Source: an uncultured Oscillospiraceae bacterium
Lineage (GTDB): Bacteria > Bacillota > Clostridia > Oscillospirales > Acutalibacteraceae
Direction: 5' to 3'
DNA length: 15,420 nt
Assembly (NCBI GenBank): GCA_900547275.1
Contig: URGA01000047.1
Coordinates: forward strand, 1 to 15,420
The translations under genes were made by a program, and so were the position numbers. Numbering within the stretch: the first letter of the stretch is position 1; each line of letters opens with the position of its first letter. The notes beneath the pieces were generated by a model. That model did not search any database. It saw only the letters and a program-made list of their open reading frames with translations, and was not told the origin of the DNA. Below are positions 1 to 8,041 of the stretch, piece by piece.

Positions 1-817
1 GGCGCCGATAGTAACGGCGGACAGTATTGATACTGACAAGGTGTTCGGTGCGTCTCGGTATGATCGAGGCGGCGAGAGCGACTATCTCAACTGTCCATTC
101 AACCGCGAAGAATATGAGCGATTTATTGAAGAGCTTGTCAGCGCCGAAGGTGCGGTTACCCACGATTTTGACGTTTACGAAGGCTGTATGCCTATTGAAA
201 AACTTGCAAAGCGAGGGCTCGACGCTCCGAGATTTGGACCTATGAAGCCTGTGGGACTTGTTGATCCTTCAACTGGTCACAGACCATGGGCGTGCGTTCA
301 GCTCCGCCGTGAGAATTCCGCAGGCACCATGTTCAATCTTGTGGGATTTCAGACAAATCTTAAATTTCCCGAACAAAAGCGGGTGTTCAGAATGATACCC
401 GGCCTTCAAACCGCTGAGTTCGTCCGCTACGGAGTTATGCACCGCAACTCTTTTCTTGATTCGCCGCGGCTGCTTAATTCTGATTTCTCTCTAAGGAGCA
501 ATCCGTATTTGTATTTTGCAGGCCAGATCACCGGAGTTGAGGGCTATATGGAGTCCGCCGCTTCAGGCATCATGGCGGGTATTAACGCCGTAAGACGTGC
601 GGACGGAAAAGAACCGCTGAGACTTGAGGACAAAACAATGATAGGCGCTTTGTCTGATTATATCAGCGATGAAAGTGTAAAGAATTTTCAGCCAATGGGA
701 GCAAATTTCGGTATTCTGCCGCCCATTGAGCCGAAAATAAGAGATAAGAAAGAACGCTATGCCGCTTTGGCGAAAAGAGCCCTGGACAGCCTGGCGGAAA
801 CATTGGAGAAAAAATAA
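1..817 (+). CDS. trmFO: TrmFO, folate-dependent tRNA (uracil-54-C5)-methyltransferase, 3' part
   Basis: This is the C-terminal 271 or so residues of TrmFO, which makes 5-methyluridine at position 54 of the tRNA T-loop using methylenetetrahydrofolate and reduced FAD. The frame is open from base 2, so the gene begins upstream of the window; the family is about 435 residues long. Family motifs seen are DADSID-like TADSID near the edge, YLNCP, EGCMPIE, a long GHRPWACVQLR stretch and, near the C-terminus, the FAD-contacting FAGQITGVEGY. Counting back from a 435-residue protein puts the Cys of EGCMPIE at about position 226, which fits the second catalytic cysteine known in Bacillus; that assignment is inferred. 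The stop TAA at 815-817 shares its last base with the plsX ATG, suggesting translational coupling. The flavin/folate route is typical of Gram-positive bacteria. Confidence 0.95.
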   Translation, partial: APIVTADSIDTDKVFGASRYDRGGESDYLNCPFNREEYERFIEELVSAEGAVTHDFDVYEGCMPIEKLAKRGLDAPRFGPMKPVGLVDPSTGHRPWACVQLRRENSAGTMFNLVGFQTNLKFPEQKRVFRMIPGLQTAEFVRYGVMHRNSFLDSPRLLNSDFSLRSNPYLYFAGQITGVEGYMESAASGIMAGINAVRRADGKEPLRLEDKTMIGALSDYISDESVKNFQPMGANFGILPPIEPKIRDKKERYAALAKRALDSLAETLEKK

Positions 818-1815
818 TGAAAATCATTGTTGACGCTTTCGGCGGGGATAACTCTCCGCTGGAAATAATCAAAGGTTCCATGCTTGCCGTTGACGAATTC
901 GGAATAGACGTTGTTCTCACCGGCGACAAAGCAAAAATAAACGACTGCGTTAAGAAAAACAATATTGAGCTTAAGCGAACAGATATTGTTGACGCGCCCG
1001 AAATTATCACAATGGAGGACGACGCAAAAAGCGTTCTTCGCAGTAAGAAAAATTCATCAATGGCAGTGGGCTTCCAGCTGCTTAACGACGGCGACGGAGA
1101 CGCCTTTGTAAGCGCAGGCAATACGGGCGCAGTAACAATGGGCGCAACGCTTATAACCAAGAGAATAAAAGGTGTTAAACGCCCTGCGATAGCATCTATA
1201 ATGCCGTCTGGCAACAAACCGTTTTTGCTTATGGACTGCGGTGCCAATTCTGAGTGCAAGCCCGAGTATCTCTATCAGTTCGGACTATTGGGTTCCATTT
1301 ATATGAACAAGATTATGCACGTTGACACTCCCAGGGTAGCGCTTGCAAACAACGGAACAGAAGAGACAAAAGGAACTCCAGTTGTAAGGGAAGCGTATTC
1401 GCTTATGAAAGACGCTCCTTACTGCTTTACAGGAAATATTGAGGGAAGACAGATTCCTTTCGGCGATGCGGATGTAGTTGTAGCAGACGGATTTACAGGA
1501 AATCTTATTCTTAAGACGTACGAGGGCGTTGCGAAAGTTCTTATGAACGGCGTTAAGGATATTTTCTCAAAAAATATACTTACAAAGCTTTCCGCTCTCG
1601 GAGTTTACAGCGGTATCAAAAAGATGAAAGAACAGTTTGATTACCGCGAATACGGCGGAGCAGTTATGCTGGGCGTAAAGAAACCCGTTGTAAAAGCCCA
1701 CGGCTCCGCAGACGCAAACACATTTAAAAACGCAATTAAGCAGGCCGTTATGTTTCTTGACACCGGCCTTATCCCTGAAATTGAACGGGTAATGGCGCAA
1801 GCCGATCCCGCCTGA
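817..1815 (+). CDS. plsX: PlsX, phosphate acyltransferase
   Basis: PlsX makes acyl-phosphate from acyl-ACP and inorganic phosphate, the donor used by PlsY in the first step of phospholipid synthesis. It is a peripheral membrane enzyme. The 332-residue length is normal for the family. The N-terminus MKIIVDAFGGDNSP, the SAGNTGA segment around residue 100 and the GAN-E-KPEYLYQFG segment around residue 145 are diagnostic, and the protein is full length to its C-terminus. The start is fixed by the one-base overlap with the trmFO stop and by a GGAG at 805-808. In many Firmicutes plsX is followed by acpP and then rnc, but here rnc begins 17 bases after the stop and no acyl-carrier-protein gene lies between them. 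Confidence 0.96.
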   Translation: MKIIVDAFGGDNSPLEIIKGSMLAVDEFGIDVVLTGDKAKINDCVKKNNIELKRTDIVDAPEIITMEDDAKSVLRSKKNSSMAVGFQLLNDGDGDAFVSAGNTGAVTMGATLITKRIKGVKRPAIASIMPSGNKPFLLMDCGANSECKPEYLYQFGLLGSIYMNKIMHVDTPRVALANNGTEETKGTPVVREAYSLMKDAPYCFTGNIEGRQIPFGDADVVVADGFTGNLILKTYEGVAKVLMNGVKDIFSKNILTKLSALGVYSGIKKMKEQFDYREYGGAVMLGVKKPVVKAHGSADANTFKNAIKQAVMFLDTGLIPEIERVMAQADPA

Positions 1816-1832
1816 AAGAAGATCTTGCAAAA

Positions 1833-2504
1833 ATGAAATCTCTTGAAGAAAAAATAGGTTACACATTTAAGGACAGTACACTGCTGACGGAGGCTATGAC
1901 TCATTCCAGTTATGCCAATGAGCGCCACGGCAACGTGAAGTGCAACGAAAGAATGGAATTCCTCGGCGATGCAGTGCTGTCAATAGTTTCTGCCGAACTG
2001 CTTTACAGCCGCTTTCCCGATATGCCGGAGGGTCAGCTGTCAAAGCTTCGTTCTTCGCTTGTATGTACTCAGAGTTTGTCTGAGTTTGCAAAGTCTATAG
2101 ACCTTGGCCATTATCTCAGACTTGGCAAGGGTGAAATCAATACCTGCGGCTGGGAAAGGCCGTCAATTCTTGAGGACGCCTTTGAGGCTCTCATTGCCGC
2201 TATCTATCTTGACGGCGGAATGGAGGCCGCAAAGAAGCATATTTTGCACTTTCTTGTGCCCGCTCTTGAAAACCACACTACAGCTTTTAAGGATTACAAA
2301 ACGATGCTCCAGGAGGTTGTTCAGCAAAATCCCGGAGAAAACGTCAATTACGTTTTGGTGGGCGAGAGCGGTCCGGACCACGATAAGCGGTTTGAAGTGC
2401 AGGTAAGGCTTAATTCAAATATTATCGGCTCAGGCGTTGGCAGGAGCAAGAAGATAGCGGAGCAGGAGGCTGCAAAGGAAGCTTTGCACCTGATGGGATT
2501 ATGA
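1833..2504 (+). CDS. rnc: Ribonuclease III
   Basis: RNase III cleaves double-stranded RNA during rRNA maturation and mRNA turnover. The 223-residue protein has the N-terminal endonuclease domain with the signature NERMEFLGDAV (residues 38-48). D46 is the likely catalytic Asp, and the second acidic pair is D115 and E118 in the EDAFEALIAAIYLDGG stretch. A C-terminal double-stranded-RNA-binding domain follows from about residue 155, ending with the typical GxGxSKKIAEQEAAKEAL pattern. All expected metal ligands are present, so the enzyme should be active. The start ATG has only a weak purine-rich site (AAGAAG at about 1817-1822). The stop overlaps the next ATG by four bases (ATGA at 2501-2504). 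Adjacency to a radical SAM gene and smc is a common clostridial arrangement. Confidence 0.96.
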   Translation: MKSLEEKIGYTFKDSTLLTEAMTHSSYANERHGNVKCNERMEFLGDAVLSIVSAELLYSRFPDMPEGQLSKLRSSLVCTQSLSEFAKSIDLGHYLRLGKGEINTCGWERPSILEDAFEALIAAIYLDGGMEAAKKHILHFLVPALENHTTAFKDYKTMLQEVVQQNPGENVNYVLVGESGPDHDKRFEVQVRLNSNIIGSGVGRSKKIAEQEAAKEALHLMGL

Positions 2505-3490
2505 GAAAGGGAAATATAAGCATTTTTGTGCCGCATCTCGGCTGTCCGTGTCACTGCTCGTTCTGCAATCAGCACGTTATCAGCGGCAAAACGGAAATTC
2601 CCGATGCAAATACTGTTCGTGACAGCGTTGAGAAAGCCTTTGAAAAAGACGGTTTCAGTTATGAAATTGCGTTTTTTGGAGGCTCATTTACAGCCATCGA
2701 CAGAAATTACATGATATCGCTTCTTGAAGCGGCTTCGCCTTATGTGAAATCAGGACGCGCAGAAGGTATCAGAATTTCAACAAGGCCAGATTTCATCGAC
2801 GACGAAGTGCTCTTGCTTTTAAAGTCTTACGGCGTAACCAGCATAGAACTCGGCGCCCAGAGCATGGACGATGAGGTGTTGAAACTGAACAGCCGCGGCC
2901 ATACGGCTCAGGACGTTGTAAACGCGTCTGAAAAAATCCGTTCTTTCGGATTTGAACTGGGTCTTCAGATGATGACCGGCCTTTACGGCGATACCGACGA
3001 AAAAGCGCTTGAAACGGCAAAAAAACTGATTGCTCTTTCTCCTGATACAGTCAGAATTTATCCAACAGTTGTGCTCAAATGCACCCGCCTTGCAGAGCTG
3101 TATGAAGCAGGAGAGTATCCTGCCCAGACTGTTGAGGAAGCGGTTTCGCTGTGCGCAAAACTTGTTCCGATGTTTGAGAACAACGGTATAAAGATAATAA
3201 GACTTGGTCTCCACGCTTCAGACGATATAAGGCAAAATCTCGTGGCCGGGGCTTACCACGAAAATCTAGGCGAACTGGTTCGCTCAAGGCTGATGCTTAA
3301 CCGCATTACCGAAAAGCCGGCGGGCGACTATACGGTATTTGTTAACCCGAAAGCGGTCTCACGCCTTGTTGGAATAAAAAAAGCGAACAAAACGGTGTGG
3401 CAGGCGCTTGGCTACAGAATTAGAATAAAAACAGACGCCACTTTGACAGGTGACGGAATGAGGATAGAAAATGGTATTAAAATCACTTAA
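2501..3490 (+). CDS. Elp3-like radical SAM protein
   Basis: This 329-residue protein has the radical SAM cluster motif C15-x3-C19-x2-C22 in LGCPCHCSFCNQ, with an additional Cys at 17. The SAM-contacting GGSFTAID lies at residues 60-67, and the ISTRPDFID and ELGAQSMDDEVL segments are typical of the radical SAM barrel as seen in the Elp3 branch. It lacks the C-terminal acetyltransferase domain of true Elp3, so it is not a complete Elp3 tRNA-modifying enzyme. Homologues in the rnc-smc interval are a known clostridial feature, but I know of no established function. Location suggests RNA modification, which is only inference. Both ends are coupled to neighbours: the start lies in the rnc stop (ATGA), and the end overlaps the smc start by 20 bases. 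Confidence 0.85.
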   Translation: MRKGNISIFVPHLGCPCHCSFCNQHVISGKTEIPDANTVRDSVEKAFEKDGFSYEIAFFGGSFTAIDRNYMISLLEAASPYVKSGRAEGIRISTRPDFIDDEVLLLLKSYGVTSIELGAQSMDDEVLKLNSRGHTAQDVVNASEKIRSFGFELGLQMMTGLYGDTDEKALETAKKLIALSPDTVRIYPTVVLKCTRLAELYEAGEYPAQTVEEAVSLCAKLVPMFENNGIKIIRLGLHASDDIRQNLVAGAYHENLGELVRSRLMLNRITEKPAGDYTVFVNPKAVSRLVGIKKANKTVWQALGYRIRIKTDATLTGDGMRIENGIKIT

Positions 3491-4589
3491 AATGCAGGGC
3501 TTTAAATCATTTCCTGATAAAACTCAGCTTAACTTCGGCAAAGGTATTACCGCCGTTGTCGGCCCAAACGGATCCGGCAAGAGTAATATTTCCGACGCAG
3601 TTCGCTGGGTGCTGGGGGAAACGAGTTCTAAATCTCTGCGCGGTTCAAAAATGGAGGACGTTATCTTCGGTGGAACTTCAACCCGTAAGGCGTTGGGTTT
3701 TGCCCAGGTACAGCTTACTCTTGACAATACGGACGGAACTCTGAAGGATAAGGGAGATATCGTTACGGTAAGCCGCCGCTATTACAGAAGCGGTGAAAGT
3801 GAATATAAAATTGACGGCGAAAACGTGCGCCGCAGAGATATCCGCGAGTTGTTTATGGATACAGGTCTCGGTGCGGACGGCTATTCAATGGTAGGTCAGG
3901 GTAAGATTGACTCTATCATTTCCGCCAAGAATGAGGACAGACGAGAACTTTTTGAGGAAGCGGCGGGAATTTCCAGATTTCGTCATAAAAGAACGGATGC
4001 CCAGCGCAGACTTGAGCAGGCACAGGAAAATCTTGTTCGTCTGCTGGATATTCTCGGAGAACTGGAAAGCCGAGTAGGTCCGCTTAAAGTACAGAGTGAG
4101 AAAGCGGCTCAGTTCCTTGAACTCAGCGAAGAGAAAAAAGAACTGGAAATCGGTGTTTGGCTCCAGAAAATCGAGCGTTTCACAAACGACCTGAGAGAGC
4201 AGGAGCATCGTATTGACGCCGCCAACGCTTCATATGAGGGCTGTGAAAATGAACTGAAATCAATTGAAGCGGAAATTGAAAACGTAATTAACGAAACTAC
4301 AAAAATCAACGCCCAGATAGAAGATGTCCGCTCGTCATCACAGAGTTTTGAGGAAGAGGCGCTTCGCAAAGACGCTCAGATAAATGTTCTTCAGGCAAAT
4401 CTTACCCATAATGAGGATACGATAAACCGCTTAAAGAGCGATATTGAGGGGGCCAACGAAACAGGCGCCACCATTGACCAGCGTATTGCCGATGAAGAGC
4501 GTCGGCTTGCGGACAACGAGCAGAAAAAAACAGAAAGAGAGTTGTCCGCAAGACATTGGAAGATGTTACCCACCAGGGCGAAGAACTAA
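3471..4589 (+). CDS. smc: SMC chromosome-condensation ATPase, N-terminal piece (frame broken)
   Basis: This is the first part of SMC, the ATPase that with ScpA and ScpB organises and helps segregate the chromosome. The start MVLKSLKMQGFKSFPDKT matches the family's usual N-terminus, and an AGGA at 3461-3464 supports it. The Walker A motif GPNGSGKS is at residues 31-38, the RG of the R-loop at 57-58 and the Q-loop glutamine at about 143 (VGQGKID). A Glu/Lys-rich coiled-coil arm runs from about residue 170. The frame ends at TAA 4587-4589 after 372 residues, far short of the roughly 1190 expected. The last dozen or so residues (after about LSAR) look unlike coiled coil and are probably out-of-frame. 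The rest of SMC continues in the frame one base back. Read this entry together with the C-terminal piece; they form one gene spanning 3471-7051. Confidence 0.93.
   Translation: MVLKSLKMQGFKSFPDKTQLNFGKGITAVVGPNGSGKSNISDAVRWVLGETSSKSLRGSKMEDVIFGGTSTRKALGFAQVQLTLDNTDGTLKDKGDIVTVSRRYYRSGESEYKIDGENVRRRDIRELFMDTGLGADGYSMVGQGKIDSIISAKNEDRRELFEEAAGISRFRHKRTDAQRRLEQAQENLVRLLDILGELESRVGPLKVQSEKAAQFLELSEEKKELEIGVWLQKIERFTNDLREQEHRIDAANASYEGCENELKSIEAEIENVINETTKINAQIEDVRSSSQSFEEEALRKDAQINVLQANLTHNEDTINRLKSDIEGANETGATIDQRIADEERRLADNEQKKTERELSARHWKMLPTRAKN
4496..4589 (+). other. Frame-break interval inside smc
   Basis: The downstream smc frame has a TGA at 4493-4495 and is open only after it. The upstream frame stops at TAA 4587-4589. 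The switch must therefore fall between these points, as a -1 (or +2) shift, equivalent to one missing base. An A7 run lies at 4524-4530. Joining later, at about 4545-4556, gives a better coiled-coil reading (ERELSA then K/R, then TLEDVTHQ), because the downstream frame before TTG 4556 is unusually basic. The A7 run is read GAAAAAA across two codons, which is not a classic X XXY YYZ slippery heptamer. TAA 4587-4589 and ATG 4589-4591 form a TAATG, with an AGGG at 4575-4578, so re-initiation is possible. Confidence 0.9.
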
Positions 4590-7051
4590 TGAACTCCAAT
4601 GAGGAGTACAGCCGAATGACGGTTGAACTCAATAAAAAGATCTCTGTTTTGACTTTAGCAATGTCTGACGACAAGGTTCGCTGTTCAGGAGCTTCCTCTT
4701 CAATAGAGGAAATTGAACAGCGCAAAGGAACGGTTGACGAGGCTTTACAGCAGAGCGAAAAAGCGTTGGAGACAACTCTCGCCCAGCAGCGGGAGAGCGA
4801 GGAAAATATGGCTTTCCTCCAAAACAGAATTGATGAAAACAAGAACTCGCTGTCAGGTTATCAGCTCAAACTTAAGAGCAAAACCGAGGCGGCGGAAAAG
4901 ATAAAAGAACAGCTGGAGAAAACTGCTGCTCAGCGCGACCAAAAGCAGTCAAGAGCGCGTCTGCTTTCCGATTTGGAAAAGAATATGGAAGGCTTTTCAG
5001 GCGCTGTTAAGGCTGTCATTCAGCAGTCAAGAGCAAAGGCTTTGGGCGGAATTGACGGCGTTTTGTCACGTCTGATTACTGTTGAAAACGCCCATTCAAC
5101 CGCTATTGAAGTGGCTCTCGGGGCGGCTATGCAAAATATTGTTACCGAAAACGAGGCGGACGCTAAGCGGGCGATACTTTATTTGAAGCAGAATAATCTC
5201 GGACGCGCCACATTCCTTCCGGTATCTAACATCAAGGGCAGAACCCTAGACGAAAAAGATCTTGACGATCAGTACGGCTTTGTTGCCGTGGCTTCCGATT
5301 TAGTAAAATGTGACAATAAGTATAAAGAAATTTTGTCTAACCTGCTGGGAAGAACGGTAGTCGTTGAGGATATGGACTGCGCTATCGGTATGGCTAAGCG
5401 CTACCACAACAGATTTAAGATTGTAACGCTGGACGGTCAGGTTATAAATCCGGGCGGTTCAATGAGCGGTGGTTCCAGAGCAAAGGGAGCCGGTGTGCTT
5501 TCAAGAGCAAACCAGATTGAAGAACTTGTTGAGGAAGCTAAAAAACTTGACGATCAGTGCCGTGAAATTCAAGGCGAATACAAAACCGCTGTTGAGCAGG
5601 CGAATTTTGCCGCCGCGTCCCTTCAGGGTGCTGAGGCAGATATGAAGCAGGCTCAGGAAGATATGATAAGGGCTCAGGGCGACTACAAACTGATTTGTGA
5701 AAAACGCTCTTCCATTGAAGCCCAGCAGAAATCACTGCGAGAGGAAAAAGAAAACGCCAGCGCAAGAATAATCTCTCTTCAGCAGGAGCTTGAAACTGCT
5801 CAAAAGCGCGTTAAAGAGGGCGAAGAGGCCATCGCCGAAGCGGAGAAAGAACTCCAGAGCACAGGCGAAGGCGCAGATGAGATTGCTCAGAAGAGAGAAG
5901 AAATTCGCCAGAAAATTCAGGAAATCAACCTTCAGCTTGTTACTCTGGCTAAGGACAGCGAAACGGCGAAAATCACTATTGAGGACCTGAATTCAAGAAA
6001 GAACAGCGAAAAAGACAGAGTTCAGTCAACACTTGAGGAGATTGCCGCTATCGAAAAGCAGAGCGACGAACTGCGCGCTTCCGTTAACGAGATTAAAAAG
6101 GCGGCTGACGATTTAAGAAGTCAGGCTCAAAACGCCGTCGACTCAGTTAAGGAAAAGATTGAGCAGAGAAACGATCTGGAAAAGCGAAGCAACGAACTTC
6201 GTCTGCTGGAGCGAAACAAAAGCCAGGAGCGTGAAAAACTTTCAGGCGAACTTGTTCGTCTTGACGAGCGCAAGATCGCTATGCGCAAGGAGTATGATGA
6301 ACTAAACGATATGCTCTTTGAGCAGTACGAACTTACACGCAGGGAAGCTCAGGCGCTGGGTATCGTTATTGAGAACATGAGCGAGGCCAAAAAGCGTCTG
6401 CATGAAATAAAGGTTGCAATAAAGAAACTCGGTTCTATCAACGTGGGCGCAATCGAGGAGTACAAAGAGGTTTCCGAGCGTTACACGTTCCTTAAGGAAC
6501 AGATTGACGATATTGAAAAATCAAAAAGCGAACTGAATAAGATAATTGAAGATCTCACCGTTTCAATGAGCGAGAAATTCCTTACTCAGTTTAATAAGAT
6601 AAACAGTGAATTTGCGGTATGCTTTACCGACTTCTTCGGCGGAGGAAAGGGCGAACTTGTGCTTGAAGAGCCAGACAATTGCCTTGAGTCTGCTATTGAA
6701 ATTAAAATTCAGCCGCCCGGCAAATCGGTACAGAATATTAACCTGTTTTCCGGCGGTGAAAAATCCCTTGCGGCGCTTGCCCTGCTGTTCAGCGTTCTTA
6801 AAGTAACTCCGTCTCCGTTTTGTATTTACGACGAGGTTGAAGCTGCGCTGGACGATGTAAACGTTGAGCGTTTCGCAAAGTATATGCGCAAAATGACAGA
6901 CAACACCCAGTTCATAAGCATTACCCACCGTCGAGGAACGATGGAGGAAGCCGATGTGCTTTACGGCGTAACGATGCAGGAAAAAGGCGTTTCAAAACTT
7001 CTTGAACTGCAGACGGCGGAACTGGCGGAGAAAATGGGACTGGAGGAATAA
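4589..7051 (+). CDS. smc: SMC chromosome-condensation ATPase, C-terminal piece
   Basis: This piece carries the rest of SMC in the frame one base back from the N-terminal part. The chosen start is the ATG overlapping the upstream stop. The frame is open back to 4496, and a TTG at 4556 lacks a good ribosome site. It contains the end of the first coiled-coil arm, the hinge domain (about 4985-5490, from GFSGAVKAV to the Gly-rich GGSMSGGSRAKG), the returning coiled coil, and the C-terminal head. The head has the ABC signature LFSGGEKS (SGGEK at 6749-6763), a Walker B with Asp-Glu at 6830-6835 (CIYDEVEAALDD) and the D-loop/switch ITHRRGTMEEAD. The ATPase residues look intact. Together with the first piece the length is about 1190 residues, normal for SMC. 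It ends three bases before ftsY. Confidence 0.92.
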   Translation: MNSNEEYSRMTVELNKKISVLTLAMSDDKVRCSGASSSIEEIEQRKGTVDEALQQSEKALETTLAQQRESEENMAFLQNRIDENKNSLSGYQLKLKSKTEAAEKIKEQLEKTAAQRDQKQSRARLLSDLEKNMEGFSGAVKAVIQQSRAKALGGIDGVLSRLITVENAHSTAIEVALGAAMQNIVTENEADAKRAILYLKQNNLGRATFLPVSNIKGRTLDEKDLDDQYGFVAVASDLVKCDNKYKEILSNLLGRTVVVEDMDCAIGMAKRYHNRFKIVTLDGQVINPGGSMSGGSRAKGAGVLSRANQIEELVEEAKKLDDQCREIQGEYKTAVEQANFAAASLQGAEADMKQAQEDMIRAQGDYKLICEKRSSIEAQQKSLREEKENASARIISLQQELETAQKRVKEGEEAIAEAEKELQSTGEGADEIAQKREEIRQKIQEINLQLVTLAKDSETAKITIEDLNSRKNSEKDRVQSTLEEIAAIEKQSDELRASVNEIKKAADDLRSQAQNAVDSVKEKIEQRNDLEKRSNELRLLERNKSQEREKLSGELVRLDERKIAMRKEYDELNDMLFEQYELTRREAQALGIVIENMSEAKKRLHEIKVAIKKLGSINVGAIEEYKEVSERYTFLKEQIDDIEKSKSELNKIIEDLTVSMSEKFLTQFNKINSEFAVCFTDFFGGGKGELVLEEPDNCLESAIEIKIQPPGKSVQNINLFSGGEKSLAALALLFSVLKVTPSPFCIYDEVEAALDDVNVERFAKYMRKMTDNTQFISITHRRGTMEEADVLYGVTMQEKGVSKLLELQTAELAEKMGLEE

Positions 7052-7054
7052 TAT

Positions 7055-8020
7055 ATGGGTATTTTTTCCAAATTCAGAAAAGGTCTTAAAAAGACACGTG
7101 ACGAAGGCATAACTGCTCAGCTGGATGAAGTTATGGAAAGCCACGAAACCATCAGCGACGATTTGTTTGATGAGCTTGAAGAAGTGCTTATTATGGGCGA
7201 CGTGGGAATTCCCACCGCTGAGCGCGTTATCCGTGACCTTAAAGCAAAAATAGAAAATGATAAGATAACAAGCGTTCCTGCAGTAAGAGAAACGATGAAG
7301 GATATTGTTTCAGGTATTGTTTGGGGCGGTAGTTATCTGTCTCTGCGCACAAAGCCGTCTGTTATCCTTGTTATCGGTGTAAACGGCGTGGGCAAGACAA
7401 CTACTATCGGAAAACTTGCAATGCGCCTTAAAAATCAGGGAAGAAAGGTTATTCTCGGCGCAGCGGATACATTCAGAGCAGCCGCGATAGAACAGCTTCA
7501 GGTATGGGCTGACAGAGCGGATGTAGAACTGATAAAGCACGGCGAGGGAGCAGACCCGGCTTCAGTTGTTTTTGACACTATTGCTGCAGGCAAGGCAAGA
7601 GGCGCAGACGTTATAATCATTGACACGGCGGGACGTCTCCACAATAAGAAAAATCTTATGGATGAGCTTAATAAGATCAGCCGTGTTATTCAGCGCGAAC
7701 TGCCTGACGCGTCAAAAGAAGTGCTTCTTGTTTTGGACGCAACAACAGGTCAAAATGCCGTAAACCAGGCTAAAGACTTCAAAGAGGCTGCCGGAATAAC
7801 GGGTATCGTTCTTACGAAACTGGACGGCACCGCACGAGGCGGCGTAATCCTTGCGATAAATAATGAACTTGACGTTCCCGTTAAATTTGTTGGCGTAGGC
7901 GAGCAGATAGACGATTTGCAGCCCTTTGACGCTGACGCTTTTGCCGCAGGACTTTTTGATACTACCGATCCGGTTGACGACAAAGAGATTGCCGATTTTA
8001 TTTCGGGAACGGAAGACTAA
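7055..8020 (+). CDS. ftsY: FtsY, signal recognition particle receptor GTPase
   Basis: FtsY docks the signal recognition particle and its ribosome at the membrane through paired GTPase domains with Ffh. The 321-residue protein begins with a short basic helix (GIFSKFRKGLKK), then the N domain, then the G domain. G-domain motifs are the P-loop GVNGVGKTT at residues 108-116, DTFRAAAIEQL at 138-148, DTAGR at 190-194 and TKLDG at 254-258. The long acidic A domain of enteric FtsY is absent, as is usual in Gram-positive bacteria, so membrane contact probably relies on the N-terminal basic helix. The start ATG has a GGAGGA at 7042-7047. It follows smc directly, the usual Firmicute order, but the ylxM-ffh pair often found next is missing. 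Confidence 0.96.
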   Translation: MGIFSKFRKGLKKTRDEGITAQLDEVMESHETISDDLFDELEEVLIMGDVGIPTAERVIRDLKAKIENDKITSVPAVRETMKDIVSGIVWGGSYLSLRTKPSVILVIGVNGVGKTTTIGKLAMRLKNQGRKVILGAADTFRAAAIEQLQVWADRADVELIKHGEGADPASVVFDTIAAGKARGADVIIIDTAGRLHNKKNLMDELNKISRVIQRELPDASKEVLLVLDATTGQNAVNQAKDFKEAAGITGIVLTKLDGTARGGVILAINNELDVPVKFVGVGEQIDDLQPFDADAFAAGLFDTTDPVDDKEIADFISGTED

Positions 8021-8041
8021 GAAAAGGACGTTTATCATAAT

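Noticed and set aside
4524..4530. Programmed -1 frameshift on the A7 run in smc
   Set aside because: The codon phase (GAA AAA A in context) does not give a standard slippery heptamer, no pseudoknot or stimulatory hairpin is apparent downstream, and bacterial SMC is not known to use frameshifting. Kept only as a minor alternative.
4556..4588. TTG at 4556 as start of the C-terminal SMC piece
   Set aside because: No Shine-Dalgarno sequence lies at a useful distance; the ATG at 4589 overlapping the stop is the better candidate if re-initiation happens.
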